45,464 nt of DNA from Candidatus Accumulibacter sp. UBA704 (GCA_002304785.1 DBMG01000127.1:1-45464); one strand, 5' to 3'; shown: positions 32,216 through 41,316, counted from the stretch's first letter. The notes: a model not told the origin generated them from the sequence alone. Made by a program: numbers and translations.

Positions 32216-33502
32216 ATGAGCGGGACACTTACACTGCTGTTTCTGTTTCTCATGTTCATGGGCATGCCGGTCGCCTTCGCCATCGGCATATCGGCCGTAA
32301 TGTTCTACATTTTCGGCCCCGTCCCCACGCAGATAGCCATCCAGAAGGTGGCGAGCATTACACAATCCTTCCCTCTCCTGGCCGTTCCGTTGTTCGTGTT
32401 TGCGGGGCATTTGATGAATGAATCCGGAATCACGGAGAGACTGATCAAACTGTCTACGGTATTAACCGGCTGGATGCGTGGCGGGCTTGCACAGGTGGCC
32501 ATCATGCTCAGTGCCCTGATGGGCGGAGTCTCGGGATCTGCGGTTGCCGATGCGGCCATGGAGGCACGCATTCTTGGGCCTGCCATGCTCAAGAGTGGCT
32601 ACACCCGCGGCTACGCCAGCGCGGTCATCTCTGTCGGATCGTTGATCACCGCCACCATTCCTCCCAGCATCGGGCTGATTCTTTATGGATTCATGGGCAA
32701 CGTTTCGATCGGAAGGCTGTTCGTCGGCGGCGTGGTTCCAGGCGTACTGATGACCATCGTGTTGATGAGCACCGCGTATTGGATCGCCTGCCGTCGCGGA
32801 TACGAGCCGGAACTGAAGGAATTTCCCTCCTTCAAGACAATTGCCAGAAGTGCCTGGGAATGCAAATGGGCCCTGATTTTCCCGATTCTGCTGATCGTCG
32901 GCATCCGTTACGGAATCTTCACGCCATCCGAAGCCGGCGCCTTTGCAGTGGCTTACGCCATCTTCATCGGCTTTGTCGTCTACCGTGAACTGACTGTGGA
33001 GAAACTGGTTGGAGCGCTTCGACACAGCGTTACCGACGTCGGGATGATCATGCTCATCATCATGTTCTCCTCGATGATCGGCTACATGATCACGCTGGAA
33101 GGCGTTCCACAGACCGCAGCGGGGTTCCTGGTCGGCATCACGAACAACAAGATCGCGCTGATGATCCTGTTGGTTTCGTTCATCATTGCGCTCGGCATGT
33201 TTCTGGAAAGCACAGTCATCGTTCTTCTGGTCACCCCGATCCTGATGCCGATCATCACGCGACTTGGAATCGACCCTGTTCACTTCGGACTGGTCATGAT
33301 GACCTGCGTAACGCTTGGCGGAATGACACCTCCGGTTGGTGTGGCGATGTTTACCGTCTGCGGCATGCTGAAATGCCCAATGGATGAATATACGATTGAG
33401 GCGCTCCCCCTGATTCTGGCAGTCATTGCCCTGGTAATCGTGATGATCGTCTGGCCAACCAGCGTGCTGTTTCTGCCGAATATAGTGTTCGGGCAGTCGT
33501 GA
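32216..33502 (+). CDS. dctM: TRAP transporter large membrane subunit DctM (system 1)
   Basis: The sodium-coupled transport subunit of a TRAP system. The 428-residue protein has about 12 membrane segments and the family blocks MGMPVAFAIGISAVMFYI, MSALMGGVSGSAVADAAMEA (as MLSALMGGVSGSAVADA), SLITATIPPSIGLILYG, FTPSEAGAFAVAYAI and LGGMTPPVGVAMFTV. No frameshift or missing block was seen. A gap of 83 bp separates it from the second TRAP operon. Confidence 0.93.
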   Translation: MSGTLTLLFLFLMFMGMPVAFAIGISAVMFYIFGPVPTQIAIQKVASITQSFPLLAVPLFVFAGHLMNESGITERLIKLSTVLTGWMRGGLAQVAIMLSALMGGVSGSAVADAAMEARILGPAMLKSGYTRGYASAVISVGSLITATIPPSIGLILYGFMGNVSIGRLFVGGVVPGVLMTIVLMSTAYWIACRRGYEPELKEFPSFKTIARSAWECKWALIFPILLIVGIRYGIFTPSEAGAFAVAYAIFIGFVVYRELTVEKLVGALRHSVTDVGMIMLIIMFSSMIGYMITLEGVPQTAAGFLVGITNNKIALMILLVSFIIALGMFLESTVIVLLVTPILMPIITRLGIDPVHFGLVMMTCVTLGGMTPPVGVAMFTVCGMLKCPMDEYTIEALPLILAVIALVIVMIVWPTSVLFLPNIVFGQS

Positions 33503-33585
33503 CAGGATTACTTAGTGCACCACCCGCGAACCGAAGGTAGTATAAATATGGTTCGATCTAATTATCTTTTACTCCGGAGGGAAAC

Positions 33586-34566
33586 ATGATTTACATGCAT
33601 AAGAAGATTACCGGTCTGGTCCTGGCAACAGCTGCTGCACTTGTCTGCTCGGCCCCCATCCAGGCCGCAGACATTACGCTGAAGCTCGGGCACCTGGCCA
33701 ACGAAGATAATTCCTGGCACAAAGGCGCGCTCAAATTTGCCGACGAAGTCAAAGCACTCACCAACGGCAAGGTTGAAGTCAAGGTTTTCCCGAACGACTC
33801 GCTCGGCAAGGAAATGGACCTGGTCAACGGCATGCAACTCGGAACCGCCGACATGACGATCACTGGCGAATCCCTGCAGAACTGGGCGCCCAAGGCGGCC
33901 CTGCTGGCCCTCCCCTACGCCTTCAAGAACATTGCGGAGATGGACAAGGCCGTAAATGGCCCGCTCGGTGAAGAGATCAAGAAGGAGATTCAGGAAAAAG
34001 TCAAAGTCATCCCCTTGGCCTATTTTGCACGTGGCGCCCGTTACCTCACCAGCAACAAGCCGATCAAGACCGTGGATGACGTCAAGGGTCTGAAGATGCG
34101 TGTACCGAACGTTCCCGTGTTCGTGCAATTCTGGCGCGGCGTTGGCGCACAACCGACCCCCATGGCGTTCGGTGAGGTCTTTACCTCCCTGCAGACCGGA
34201 GTGATCGAGGCGCAGGAAAACCCGTTGGCCCTGATCAAGTCGGCGAGTTTCTTCGAAGTCCAAAAGTACGTGAATCGTACCGAGCACGTTCGTTCGTGGA
34301 TTTACCTGGCGATCGGCGAGAAGTCCTTCAACAAACTGAATGCCGAACAAAAACAGGCCGTTCAGGAAGCGGCAAAACGCGCCCAGGCTTACGAGCGCCA
34401 AATCATGCTGGCCGACGAACAAAAGCTCGAGGCTGAATTGAAGGCCAAGGGCATGACTTTCATCGATACCGACCAAAGCGGGTTCGCCAAGAAAGCCAAG
34501 GAATCCGTTATGGCAGCGGCAAAGGAAGAACTCAAGCCGACCATCCAGAAGCTCTACGCCGACTAA
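33586..34566 (+). CDS. dctP: TRAP transporter substrate-binding protein DctP (system 2)
   Basis: A second TRAP binding protein of 326 residues with a signal peptide (ITGLVLATAAALVCSAPIQA). The mature part has ITLKLGHLANEDNSWHKGAL, KALTNGKVEVKVFPNDSLG, DVKGLKMRVPNVPVFVQFWR with the ligand-binding Arg, and AFGEVFTSLQTGVIEAQENP. It is only distantly similar to the first DctP, so the two systems probably take different ligands. GGAGG lies 5 nt before the ATG. A strong hairpin follows it. Confidence 0.93.
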   Translation: MIYMHKKITGLVLATAAALVCSAPIQAADITLKLGHLANEDNSWHKGALKFADEVKALTNGKVEVKVFPNDSLGKEMDLVNGMQLGTADMTITGESLQNWAPKAALLALPYAFKNIAEMDKAVNGPLGEEIKKEIQEKVKVIPLAYFARGARYLTSNKPIKTVDDVKGLKMRVPNVPVFVQFWRGVGAQPTPMAFGEVFTSLQTGVIEAQENPLALIKSASFFEVQKYVNRTEHVRSWIYLAIGEKSFNKLNAEQKQAVQEAAKRAQAYERQIMLADEQKLEAELKAKGMTFIDTDQSGFAKKAKESVMAAAKEELKPTIQKLYAD

Positions 34567-34584
34567 TTCATTACGGCATTCCCT

Positions 34585-34623
34585 CGACGAACGCGGGCAG
34601 TGAACAGCTGTCCGCGTTCGTTG
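34585..34623 (+). terminator. Strong intercistronic hairpin between dctP2 and dctQ2
   Basis: A stem of about 16 bp (34585-34600 with 34608-34623), with two G-U pairs and a 7-nt loop, lies 18 bp after the dctP2 stop. The following TTGTTGGTTG is only a weak U-tract. Such a hairpin probably makes partial termination or 3' protection, giving more binding protein than membrane subunits. Confidence 0.6.
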
Positions 34624-34658
34624 TTGGTTGCGTCCAAACAGAGGAAGGTAATCGATAG

Positions 34659-35162
34659 ATGATTGGACTCCTGAAACAAATTGAACGCCTGATCAAATGG
34701 TGCACCTGTGTCGCTTTTGCCGTCATGATCACCGCCGTCGTCGTCCAGGTAGTTGCGCGCACTTTCATGTCGCAACCGCCCATCTGGACGGAAGAAACGT
34801 CCCGCGTAGCGCTGCTTTACATCATGAGTCTTGGGGTTGGCGCATCTTTTCTGACGGGAGATCTGGTCAACGTCGACCTAGCCCTGATGATCATGCCCAA
34901 AGGACTGCGCCGCTTTTGCGAAATCATTTCCGCCGCTCTGGTCTCCGCCTTCGGTTTCCTGCTCGTTCCGGGCTCTTGGGAATTCACCGTATCGGGAACC
35001 ATGCAGACATCGCCCGTGCTGCAGGTACAGATGCAATATGTTTTTGGCTGCGTCCTGTTCTTTTCCGTCCTGCTCGGCGTTTTCGGATTGATCAAGTTCA
35101 TCAACATCCTGCTCAACGTTCCCGTTGCGGAACCGACGGCTCACTCTCCGACAAAGGTCTGA
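34659..35162 (+). CDS. dctQ: TRAP transporter small membrane subunit DctQ (system 2)
   Basis: The 167-residue protein has four membrane helices (CVAFAVMITAVVVQVVART; ALLYIMSLGVGASFLTG; and two later) and the family segment PPIWTEETSRVALLYIM. It follows the hairpin after dctP2 and is 3 bp before dctM2. A ribosome site GAGGAAGG lies upstream of the ATG. Confidence 0.92.
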   Translation: MIGLLKQIERLIKWCTCVAFAVMITAVVVQVVARTFMSQPPIWTEETSRVALLYIMSLGVGASFLTGDLVNVDLALMIMPKGLRRFCEIISAALVSAFGFLLVPGSWEFTVSGTMQTSPVLQVQMQYVFGCVLFFSVLLGVFGLIKFINILLNVPVAEPTAHSPTKV

Positions 35163-35165
35163 TTC

Positions 35166-36452
35166 ATGGGAATTGCAATTCTGTTTGGCACCTTTATCTT
35201 GTGCCTTGTCATCGGAGTGCCTGTCGCTATCTGCCTCGGCGTTTCATCTGTTGCTTATCTCGTCTTCTACGCAGACATCCCGCTCGTCGTTTTTCCACAA
35301 AAAATCTTTGCCGGCGTCGACTCGTTCGTCCTGCTCTGCATTCCGGGCTTTATCATGGCGGGGAGCCTAATGAACGGCGGTGGCATCACCGATCGCATCA
35401 TCCGTTTCGCCAGCGCCGGAGTCGGCTGGATTCGTGGCGGACTCGGCCTGACCAACGTTGCCGGCTCGATGCTCTTCGCCGGTATATCGGGAACAGCGGT
35501 TGCTGAAGCCGCCTCGATCGGCGCGGTAATGATCCCCGGCATGAAGAAGGAAGGCTATCCGATCGAATTTGCTGCCGCGATCACGGCCGCTGCATCTACG
35601 GTGGGGCCGATCATCCCGCCGAGCGTTCCGATGATCATCGTCGGTGCCCTCACCGGCGTCTCGGTCGGACGCATGTTCATGGCCGGCGCCATTCCCGGCA
35701 TCCTGCTCGGCTTCGGCATGATGATTGTCTGCTACATCCTGGCCGTGAAGAACGGCTATCCACGCCAACCGTGGAAAGGCTGGCAAGAACTCTGGAGTTC
35801 ATTCCTCGGCGCGTTCTGGGCGTTGATGCTGACCGCGCTGATCATCGGTGGCCTACTCAGCGGTGTGGTTACCCCAACCGAGACTGCGATCCTCGCCTGC
35901 GTTTATGCCTTCGTGGTCGGCGTCTATATCTACAAGGGCATCACGCTGCGCGACGTCCCCAAGATCATGATCGACAGTGCCATCACGTCTGCCGCTCTGC
36001 TGGCGCTGGTTGGCATCGCCAATGTCTTCGGGTGGATCATGGCAGCGGAGGAAATCCCGCAAACCATCGCCAAAGCCATGCTCTCGGTTACTAATGACAA
36101 AAGCATGATCATTCTTCTGATCAATATTCTTCTATTGATCGTGGGCATGTTCATGGAAACGATTGCCGCCTTGATCATCCTATTCCCGACATTGATGGCC
36201 GTTGCCGTGAAAGTCGGAATTGACCCGGTCCACTTTGCCACCTTTGCGGTGCTCAACCTGATGATTGGACTGACCACTCCACCGGTCGGGGTGTGCTTGT
36301 TCGTCTGCGCCAATATCGCTAGGGCACCGCTGTCCTCGGTGATCAAGGCCATATTTCCGTTCCTGATCGGGAATGTCATTGTGTTGTTTCTGGTTTCCTA
36401 CATCCCACAGTTGTCGCTGTGGCTGCCAAACCTTTTGTTCGGAGCAAAGTAG
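35166..36452 (+). CDS. dctM: TRAP transporter large membrane subunit DctM (system 2)
   Basis: The 428-residue transport subunit has the DctM blocks GVPVAICLGVSSVAYLV, MLFAGISGTAVAEAASIGAV, AAASTVGPIIPPSVPMIIVG, VVTPTETAILACVYAFVVG and LMIGLTTPPVGVCLFVCANI. It is the same length as DctM1 but clearly different in sequence. It closes the TRAP island and is convergent with nagZ. Confidence 0.93.
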   Translation: MGIAILFGTFILCLVIGVPVAICLGVSSVAYLVFYADIPLVVFPQKIFAGVDSFVLLCIPGFIMAGSLMNGGGITDRIIRFASAGVGWIRGGLGLTNVAGSMLFAGISGTAVAEAASIGAVMIPGMKKEGYPIEFAAAITAAASTVGPIIPPSVPMIIVGALTGVSVGRMFMAGAIPGILLGFGMMIVCYILAVKNGYPRQPWKGWQELWSSFLGAFWALMLTALIIGGLLSGVVTPTETAILACVYAFVVGVYIYKGITLRDVPKIMIDSAITSAALLALVGIANVFGWIMAAEEIPQTIAKAMLSVTNDKSMIILLINILLLIVGMFMETIAALIILFPTLMAVAVKVGIDPVHFATFAVLNLMIGLTTPPVGVCLFVCANIARAPLSSVIKAIFPFLIGNVIVLFLVSYIPQLSLWLPNLLFGAK

Positions 36453-36470
36453 ACTCTAGTGACAGGCCAA

Positions 36471-36497
36471 CCGATCCTGCAATGAGCGCGGGATCGG
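36471..36497. terminator. Hairpin between convergent dctM2 and nagZ
   Basis: CCGATCC (36471-36477) and GGATCGG (36491-36497) are inverted copies around a 13-nt loop, in the 47-bp convergent gap. There is no T-run on either side, so it is a possible shared 3' end rather than a proven terminator. Confidence 0.35.
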
Positions 36498-36499
36498 CT

Positions 36500-37513
36500 T
36501 CAGGCGAAGATCGATTTGAAGATTTCAAGTCCTGAGACGTAGCGGGGGGCTTCCAAAGCGACCGTTGGCGTAAGCTCGCCGAGCAACCGGGTGATGCGTT
36601 CCGAGCGCTTGCGATCGAAATCCGGAAGCCAACGTTCGAGCACCTCGGCAGCTTTTTTCGGGGCATTGCATACCAGTAGCATGTCACAACCCGCGTTCCA
36701 GGCAGCCTCTACCCTATCCACGATATCGCCTGCGACGCTGGCTCCTTCCATTGAGAGATCGTCGCTGAAAACGACGCCGTCGAAGCCGATATCTTCGCGC
36801 AGTTTCCTGATCCAGACCGACGAAAATCCGGCCGGCCGAGAATCTACCTGTGGATAGATGACATGTGCGGGCATGATTGCATCGAGCGGAAGATGACGAT
36901 AGGGCTCGATATCCGTCTCCAGTTCGTCCAGCCCCCGCTCATCGACCGGCATGGCAACGTGGGAATCGGCCTCGGCCCAGCCGTGTCCCGGGAAGTGTTT
37001 ACCGCAAGCTTTCATTCCGGCCTCATGCAAACCTTCGATCAACTGCCCCGCCAGGCTTGTGACAACGCGCGGATCGCCATGGAATGCGCGATCCCCAACC
37101 ACGTCGCTATGCCCCCAATCAAGGTCGAGCACGGGGGTGAACGACAGATCGACGCCTCTCGCCAGAAGTTCGGCGGCGAGGACGTAACCCGTCTGGCGGG
37201 CTGCTGCCAGAGCCTGCTGCGGATTCCTGTCCCACAATGCGCCGAGTCGCCGCATCGGTGGAAGGCGAGTGAATCCTTCCCGACACCGCTGCACTCGACC
37301 ACCTTCGTGATCAATGGCAATCAATAAGGGGGGCGAGCGTAATGCATGGACCTCGGAGGTCAATTCGGACAGTTGCTGCGGCGACTGGTAATTGCGCGTA
37401 AAGAGGATCAACCCCCCAACCAGCGGATGCGAAAGACGCTCGCGATCGAGGTCGGTAAGGTACAGCCCCGCGATGTCGATCATCAGCGGACCATGCGGCA
37501 GATTCAATGGCAT
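36500..37513 (-). CDS. nagZ: Beta-N-acetylhexosaminidase NagZ
   Basis: NagZ removes GlcNAc from anhydro-muropeptides in cytoplasmic peptidoglycan recycling (glycoside hydrolase family 3). The 337-residue protein has LLIAIDHEGGRVQRCREGFT, the KHFPGHG loop with the catalytic His and VVFSDDLSMEGASVAG with the nucleophile Asp. No signal peptide is present, as expected. It lies 6 bp after acpS and is the last gene of the lepA operon. Confidence 0.96.
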   Translation of the reverse strand: MPLNLPHGPLMIDIAGLYLTDLDRERLSHPLVGGLILFTRNYQSPQQLSELTSEVHALRSPPLLIAIDHEGGRVQRCREGFTRLPPMRRLGALWDRNPQQALAAARQTGYVLAAELLARGVDLSFTPVLDLDWGHSDVVGDRAFHGDPRVVTSLAGQLIEGLHEAGMKACGKHFPGHGWAEADSHVAMPVDERGLDELETDIEPYRHLPLDAIMPAHVIYPQVDSRPAGFSSVWIRKLREDIGFDGVVFSDDLSMEGASVAGDIVDRVEAAWNAGCDMLLVCNAPKKAAEVLERWLPDFDRKRSERITRLLGELTPTVALEAPRYVSGLEIFKSIFA

Positions 37514-37519
37514 GATGAG

Positions 37520-37897
37520 TCAGTTGGATTCGAGAACCACGAAAGCCAAGGCGTATTCCGCTTCGTCGCTGATCGAGAGATGGGCAACCAGATGCCGCTC
37601 CGCCAGATATCGCGCCAATGGCGCAGCATAATCGAAGGCCGGCTTGCCGAGCGTATCGTGCACGATGGCAATGTTGGGGAGTGTGGCCGGAGCAGCAACG
37701 CCGATACCGAGAGCCTTGCCGAACGCTTCCTTGGCGGCAAAACGCTTGGCCAGGAAGCGGGCCGGATCCTTCGTCTTGGCAAAATCCACCATTTCGGCCG
37801 GGGCAAGCAGCTTTTCCAGCGCTCGCTCGCCGTGGCGTTCATAGAGTCGTCCGATCCGCGATACCGCTGCGATATCGGTGCCTACGCCGGAAATCAT
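37520..37897 (-). CDS. acpS: Holo-[acyl-carrier-protein] synthase
   Basis: AcpS moves the phosphopantetheine arm from CoA to apo-ACP. The 125-residue protein has ISGVGTDIAAVSRIGRLYER at the start, with the metal-binding Asp, and RFLAKRFAAKEAFGKALG in the core. It overlaps the pdxJ stop by 4 bp, the usual pdxJ-acpS coupling in proteobacteria. Confidence 0.96.
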   Translation of the reverse strand: MISGVGTDIAAVSRIGRLYERHGERALEKLLAPAEMVDFAKTKDPARFLAKRFAAKEAFGKALGIGVAAPATLPNIAIVHDTLGKPAFDYAAPLARYLAERHLVAHLSISDEAEYALAFVVLESN

Positions 37898-38661
37898 CGC
37901 CGGGTTTGCACCGGGAAAGCTGCAGCCTCGCGCATCAGCCGCTTCATTTCACTTACCGCCTCGCGCAAGCCGACGAAAATGGCGCGGCTGACGATGGCGT
38001 GCCCGATGTGCAATTCGCGGATGCCCGGCAGGCGTGCCACCGGCTGGACGTTGAAGTAATTCAGAGCATGACCTGCATTGAAGCGCATGCCCAGATTGCG
38101 AATTGCCTCGCCGGCCATGCGAATCTTGTCGAGTTCGGCAAGGACGGCGGGACTCTCTGCGTCCCGCCCCATGGTGTGGAAGGCGTGTGCATACGGGCCC
38201 GTGTGGATCTCGCAGACGCGTGCGCCAATTCGAGCCGCCGCTTCGACCTGATCCAGTTCCGCATCGATGAAGACGCTGCTGACAATACCGGCCTGCGAAA
38301 GCCGGTCGATGGCTTTTTTCAATCTGGACTCCTGGGCTACGATGTCCAGGCCGCCTTCCGTCGTCACTTCATGACGCCCTTCGGGAACCAGCATTGCCAT
38401 CTCGGGTTTCAGGCGGCAGGCAATTTCGACCATTTCATCGGTCGCAGCCATTTCAAGATTGAGCTTGATCTGCGTCAGGGTTCGCAACTTCTCGACATCG
38501 GCATCCTGAATATGCCGCCTGTCTTCACGCAAATGCACGGTGATACCGTCAGCGCCCCCAATATGCGCTTCAACCGCCGCCCAGACCGGTTCCGGTTCGT
38601 ACGTTTTGCGCGCCTGACGTATCGTCGCCACGTGGTCGATATTTACACCCAATTCAATCAT
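37894..38661 (-). CDS. pdxJ: Pyridoxine 5'-phosphate synthase
   Basis: PdxJ closes the pyridine ring of vitamin B6 from 1-deoxyxylulose 5-phosphate and 3-amino-1-hydroxyacetone phosphate. The 255-residue TIM barrel starts MIELGVNIDHVATIRQARKT and keeps GITVHLREDRRHIQDADV, LVPEGRHEVTTEGGLDI and RFNAGHALNYFNVQPVAR. It overlaps the recO stop by 4 bp. Confidence 0.96.
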   Translation of the reverse strand: MIELGVNIDHVATIRQARKTYEPEPVWAAVEAHIGGADGITVHLREDRRHIQDADVEKLRTLTQIKLNLEMAATDEMVEIACRLKPEMAMLVPEGRHEVTTEGGLDIVAQESRLKKAIDRLSQAGIVSSVFIDAELDQVEAAARIGARVCEIHTGPYAHAFHTMGRDAESPAVLAELDKIRMAGEAIRNLGMRFNAGHALNYFNVQPVARLPGIRELHIGHAIVSRAIFVGLREAVSEMKRLMREAAAFPVQTRR

Positions 38662-39371
38662 AGTTCCTGTAACTCCAGAAAAATCTTGCGTGACTCCAAA
38701 CCTTTCCCCCCCATGTAGTGGGTCATCAAGGCTCTCATCAGTTTCTTGGCTTCAATTAGCGACTTCGGGTCCGAAAAGTCATCTCCCGCAAGATCGAGCA
38801 ATGTCTTGCCGATCATCGAGAGTGACGATTCTCCTGCTTCCGGCAATCTGACCGGACCACGTTCGATCTCGTAGACATAATAACCTTTCGGGTCGATAGG
38901 CAAACCGTCAACATCTTTCTCGAGCGACAGCCCATAGCCCAGTTCCTTCAAGAATGCCCGCTCGAAACGACGAATGTCAGACTCCCGCGGAATCTCGGCA
39001 AATCGGCGCAATGTGTCGGCATATACGGCAAACAAGACGGTGTGAGCATCTTCCCGGGGCAAGAGATCCAGCAACAATTCGTTGAGGTAGTACCCGCAAA
39101 AAAGTGCTTTTCCAGTCAGTAGCGGCTGCCCTCCTTGCCACTCCGCCTTCATCAAAGTCCGAAGCTCGCCTTTCCCGGCCCAGGAAAGCTCCAGCGGTTG
39201 GAACGCCAGCATCAAGCCACGCAGCGCCGAACGCGGACGTCTTGCTCCGCGTGCCAAGAGCGCGACACGACCAAAATCACGGGAAAAGACTTCGACGATC
39301 AGGCTGGTCTCGCGAAAAGGATACGTATGCAGCACGAATGCTGGCTGACCATCGACCTTCTGCCGGTGCAT
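38658..39371 (-). CDS. recO: DNA repair protein RecO
   Basis: RecO loads RecA onto SSB-coated gaps with RecR. The 237-residue protein has an N-terminal OB fold (AFVLHTYPFRETSLIVEVFS, GRVALLARGARRPRSALRG) and a helical C-terminal domain (LLTGKALFCGYYLNELLLDL). It follows era by 22 bp. Length and layout are normal. Confidence 0.94.
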   Translation of the reverse strand: MHRQKVDGQPAFVLHTYPFRETSLIVEVFSRDFGRVALLARGARRPRSALRGLMLAFQPLELSWAGKGELRTLMKAEWQGGQPLLTGKALFCGYYLNELLLDLLPREDAHTVLFAVYADTLRRFAEIPRESDIRRFERAFLKELGYGLSLEKDVDGLPIDPKGYYVYEIERGPVRLPEAGESSLSMIGKTLLDLAGDDFSDPKSLIEAKKLMRALMTHYMGGKGLESRKIFLELQEL

Positions 39372-39393
39372 TGCGAAAAGCCCTATCCCGAAC

Positions 39394-40278
39394 TCATTCG
39401 TAGCCTAGGCTCTTGAGCAGACGCTCGTCGTCCGACCACCCTGACTTGACCTTGACGAAGATCTCGAGGAAGACTTTGCCATCGAACAGGCGTTCCATGT
39501 CCTGGCGAGCTTCGGTGGCGATCCGCTTGAGCATCTCCCCACCTTTTCCGATGACTATTCCCTTGTGTGCCGGCCTATCGACGACGATCGTGGCGCTGAT
39601 ACGGCGAAGTTGTCCGTCCACTTCAAACTTTTCGATTTCGACCGTGGAGGCATAGGGCAACTCATCGCCAGTCAAACGAAACAGCTTTTCCCGGATGTAT
39701 TCCGCGGCTAGAAAGCGTTCGCTCTTGTCGGTAATCTCGTCTTCACCAAAAAGCACTTCGCAATGTGGCAGGTTCTTACGCACCTCGGCAAGCAAATCCG
39801 CTATCTGGCTGCCTTTGGCCGCACTCACCGGCACGATGGCAAAAAACGGAAATTCGCCGGACAGGCTGGCCAGCATAGGCAGAAGCGCGGCCTTGTCCTT
39901 CATCTGATCGATCTTGTTCACCGCGAGGATGACCGGCCTATCGCGTGGCAAGAGCCGAAGTACAGCCTTATCCTGGGCATCGAAGCGACCTGCCTCGACG
40001 ACGAACACAACGACGTCGACGTCGGCCAGGGCCTGCGTGACACCGCGGTTCATCGCCCGGTTCAACGCATTTGCATGCCGCGTCTGAAAACCAGGAGTGT
40101 CTACAAAAACGAACTGGGTGTCAGGCAAGGTCAGAATGCCGGAAATACGATGGCGGGTCGTTTGCGCCTTGCGAGAAACGATGCTTATCTTCTCGCCGAC
40201 AATCCTGTTCAGCAAGGTGGACTTGCCGACATTCGGTCGACCGACGATGGCGACATAGCCCGATTTCAGTTCAGTCAT
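39394..40278 (-). CDS. era: GTPase Era
   Basis: Era binds the 3' end of 16S rRNA and helps mature the 30S subunit. The G motifs are clear: GRPNVGKSTLLNRIVG (G1), VFVDTPGFQ (G3) and AVNKIDQMKDK (G4). A C-terminal KH domain contains IVIGKGGEMLKRIATEARQD. It overlaps the rnc stop by 8 bp, the classic rnc-era pair. Confidence 0.97.
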   Translation of the reverse strand: MTELKSGYVAIVGRPNVGKSTLLNRIVGEKISIVSRKAQTTRHRISGILTLPDTQFVFVDTPGFQTRHANALNRAMNRGVTQALADVDVVVFVVEAGRFDAQDKAVLRLLPRDRPVILAVNKIDQMKDKAALLPMLASLSGEFPFFAIVPVSAAKGSQIADLLAEVRKNLPHCEVLFGEDEITDKSERFLAAEYIREKLFRLTGDELPYASTVEIEKFEVDGQLRRISATIVVDRPAHKGIVIGKGGEMLKRIATEARQDMERLFDGKVFLEIFVKVKSGWSDDERLLKSLGYE

Positions 40279-40942
40279 GGTTCAGTAGTCTTTCCAACGC
40301 CTTTTCCGCGGCGATCTGCTCGGCCGCACGACGGCTACCTCCTCGTCCCTCAGTCCGCACGCGCATGCAGTCAATCTCGCAAACGATGTTGAACACCTGC
40401 GCATGGGCTTCTCCATCGGTGCTTTGGAGCGTGTACCGTGGCAATGGTAAGCGTTTCCCCTGAAGGAACTCCTGGAGCCGCGTCTTGGCATCCTTGATAG
40501 GTTTTCCCGGAACAATGCCAGCTAACATGCTCTCATACAGCCGGCTGATCACAAAACTGGCCGGCTCAAATCCTCCGTCGAGCCAGATCGCGCCAAACAC
40601 GGCCTCCAGCGCATCGGCGAGAATCGAGGGGCGACTGACGCCACCACTTTTCAATTCACCCTCACCCAAGCGGAGATGAGAACCGAGCGACAGGTCGAGA
40701 GCCAATTGGTGCAGGCTTTCCTGCCGGACCAGATTGGCACGAAGCCGCGACAAATCCCCCTCGGGCACATCGGGAAATCGCCTGTAGAGTTGTCGGGCGA
40801 TAACGGCATTGAGGATTGAATCACCAAGGAATTCGAGCCGCTCGTTATTTGGAGAGCTGTGGCTGCGATGCGTCAGCGCCGTCAGCAAGAGGGAGGTATT
40901 GACAAAGCGATAATCGATCGCCTGTTCGAGAGATTTGAACAT
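40271..40942 (-). CDS. rnc: Ribonuclease III
   Basis: RNase III cuts double-stranded RNA, including rRNA precursors. The 223-residue protein has the catalytic signature NERLEFLGDSILNAVIA, a second acidic site in ILADALEAVFGAIWLDGG, and a C-terminal double-stranded RNA-binding domain (DAKTRLQEFLQGKRLPLPRY; AAEQIAAEKALERLL). It lies 9 bp after a DUF4845 gene. Confidence 0.97.
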   Translation of the reverse strand: MFKSLEQAIDYRFVNTSLLLTALTHRSHSSPNNERLEFLGDSILNAVIARQLYRRFPDVPEGDLSRLRANLVRQESLHQLALDLSLGSHLRLGEGELKSGGVSRPSILADALEAVFGAIWLDGGFEPASFVISRLYESMLAGIVPGKPIKDAKTRLQEFLQGKRLPLPRYTLQSTDGEAHAQVFNIVCEIDCMRVRTEGRGGSRRAAEQIAAEKALERLLNHD

Positions 40943-40950
40943 TCGCCTCG

Positions 40951-41304
40951 TCAGCGCTGAGAGGAAGAACCTTGGAAGTCAATCAGCAGACTGACATTCA
41001 GGAACAAAGGAATGCGCTTCTCATAGGCAAAAGCGATAACCACTTCGTTGCCTTCCTTGGAGATATCAATATCTGCAGGAGTAATCGTCTGAATGTGGTC
41101 TACGTCGGCATATTTCTCGAAAATCGCACGAATCTCCGGTACGGTCTTGCCATTCGCATTGGCAGCGGTCGACGCAACGATCTTCTTGATCTTGTAGTAA
41201 TCGATGACCTCAGGCGCCACCCTGATGCCAAGCAGAGCGACCACGGCAATGATAAATCCCCAGATCAGCAGGCCGGAAAGTGTTACACCTCTCTGATGCT
41301 TCAT
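40951..41304 (-). CDS. DUF4845 single-pass membrane protein
   Basis: The 117-residue protein begins MKHQRGVTLSGLLIWGFIIA and has one N-terminal membrane helix, then a short conserved domain (VAPEVIDYYKIKKIVASTAA; EIRAIFEKYADVDHIQTITP). Such DUF4845 proteins sit between lepB and rnc in betaproteobacteria and their role is unknown. The N-terminus resembles a type IV pilin-like leader (RGVTLSGLL), but the usual glutamate at position 5 is absent. Confidence 0.88.
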   Translation of the reverse strand: MKHQRGVTLSGLLIWGFIIAVVALLGIRVAPEVIDYYKIKKIVASTAANANGKTVPEIRAIFEKYADVDHIQTITPADIDISKEGNEVVIAFAYEKRIPLFLNVSLLIDFQGSSSQR

Positions 41305-41316
41305 CGCAGAATTTCC

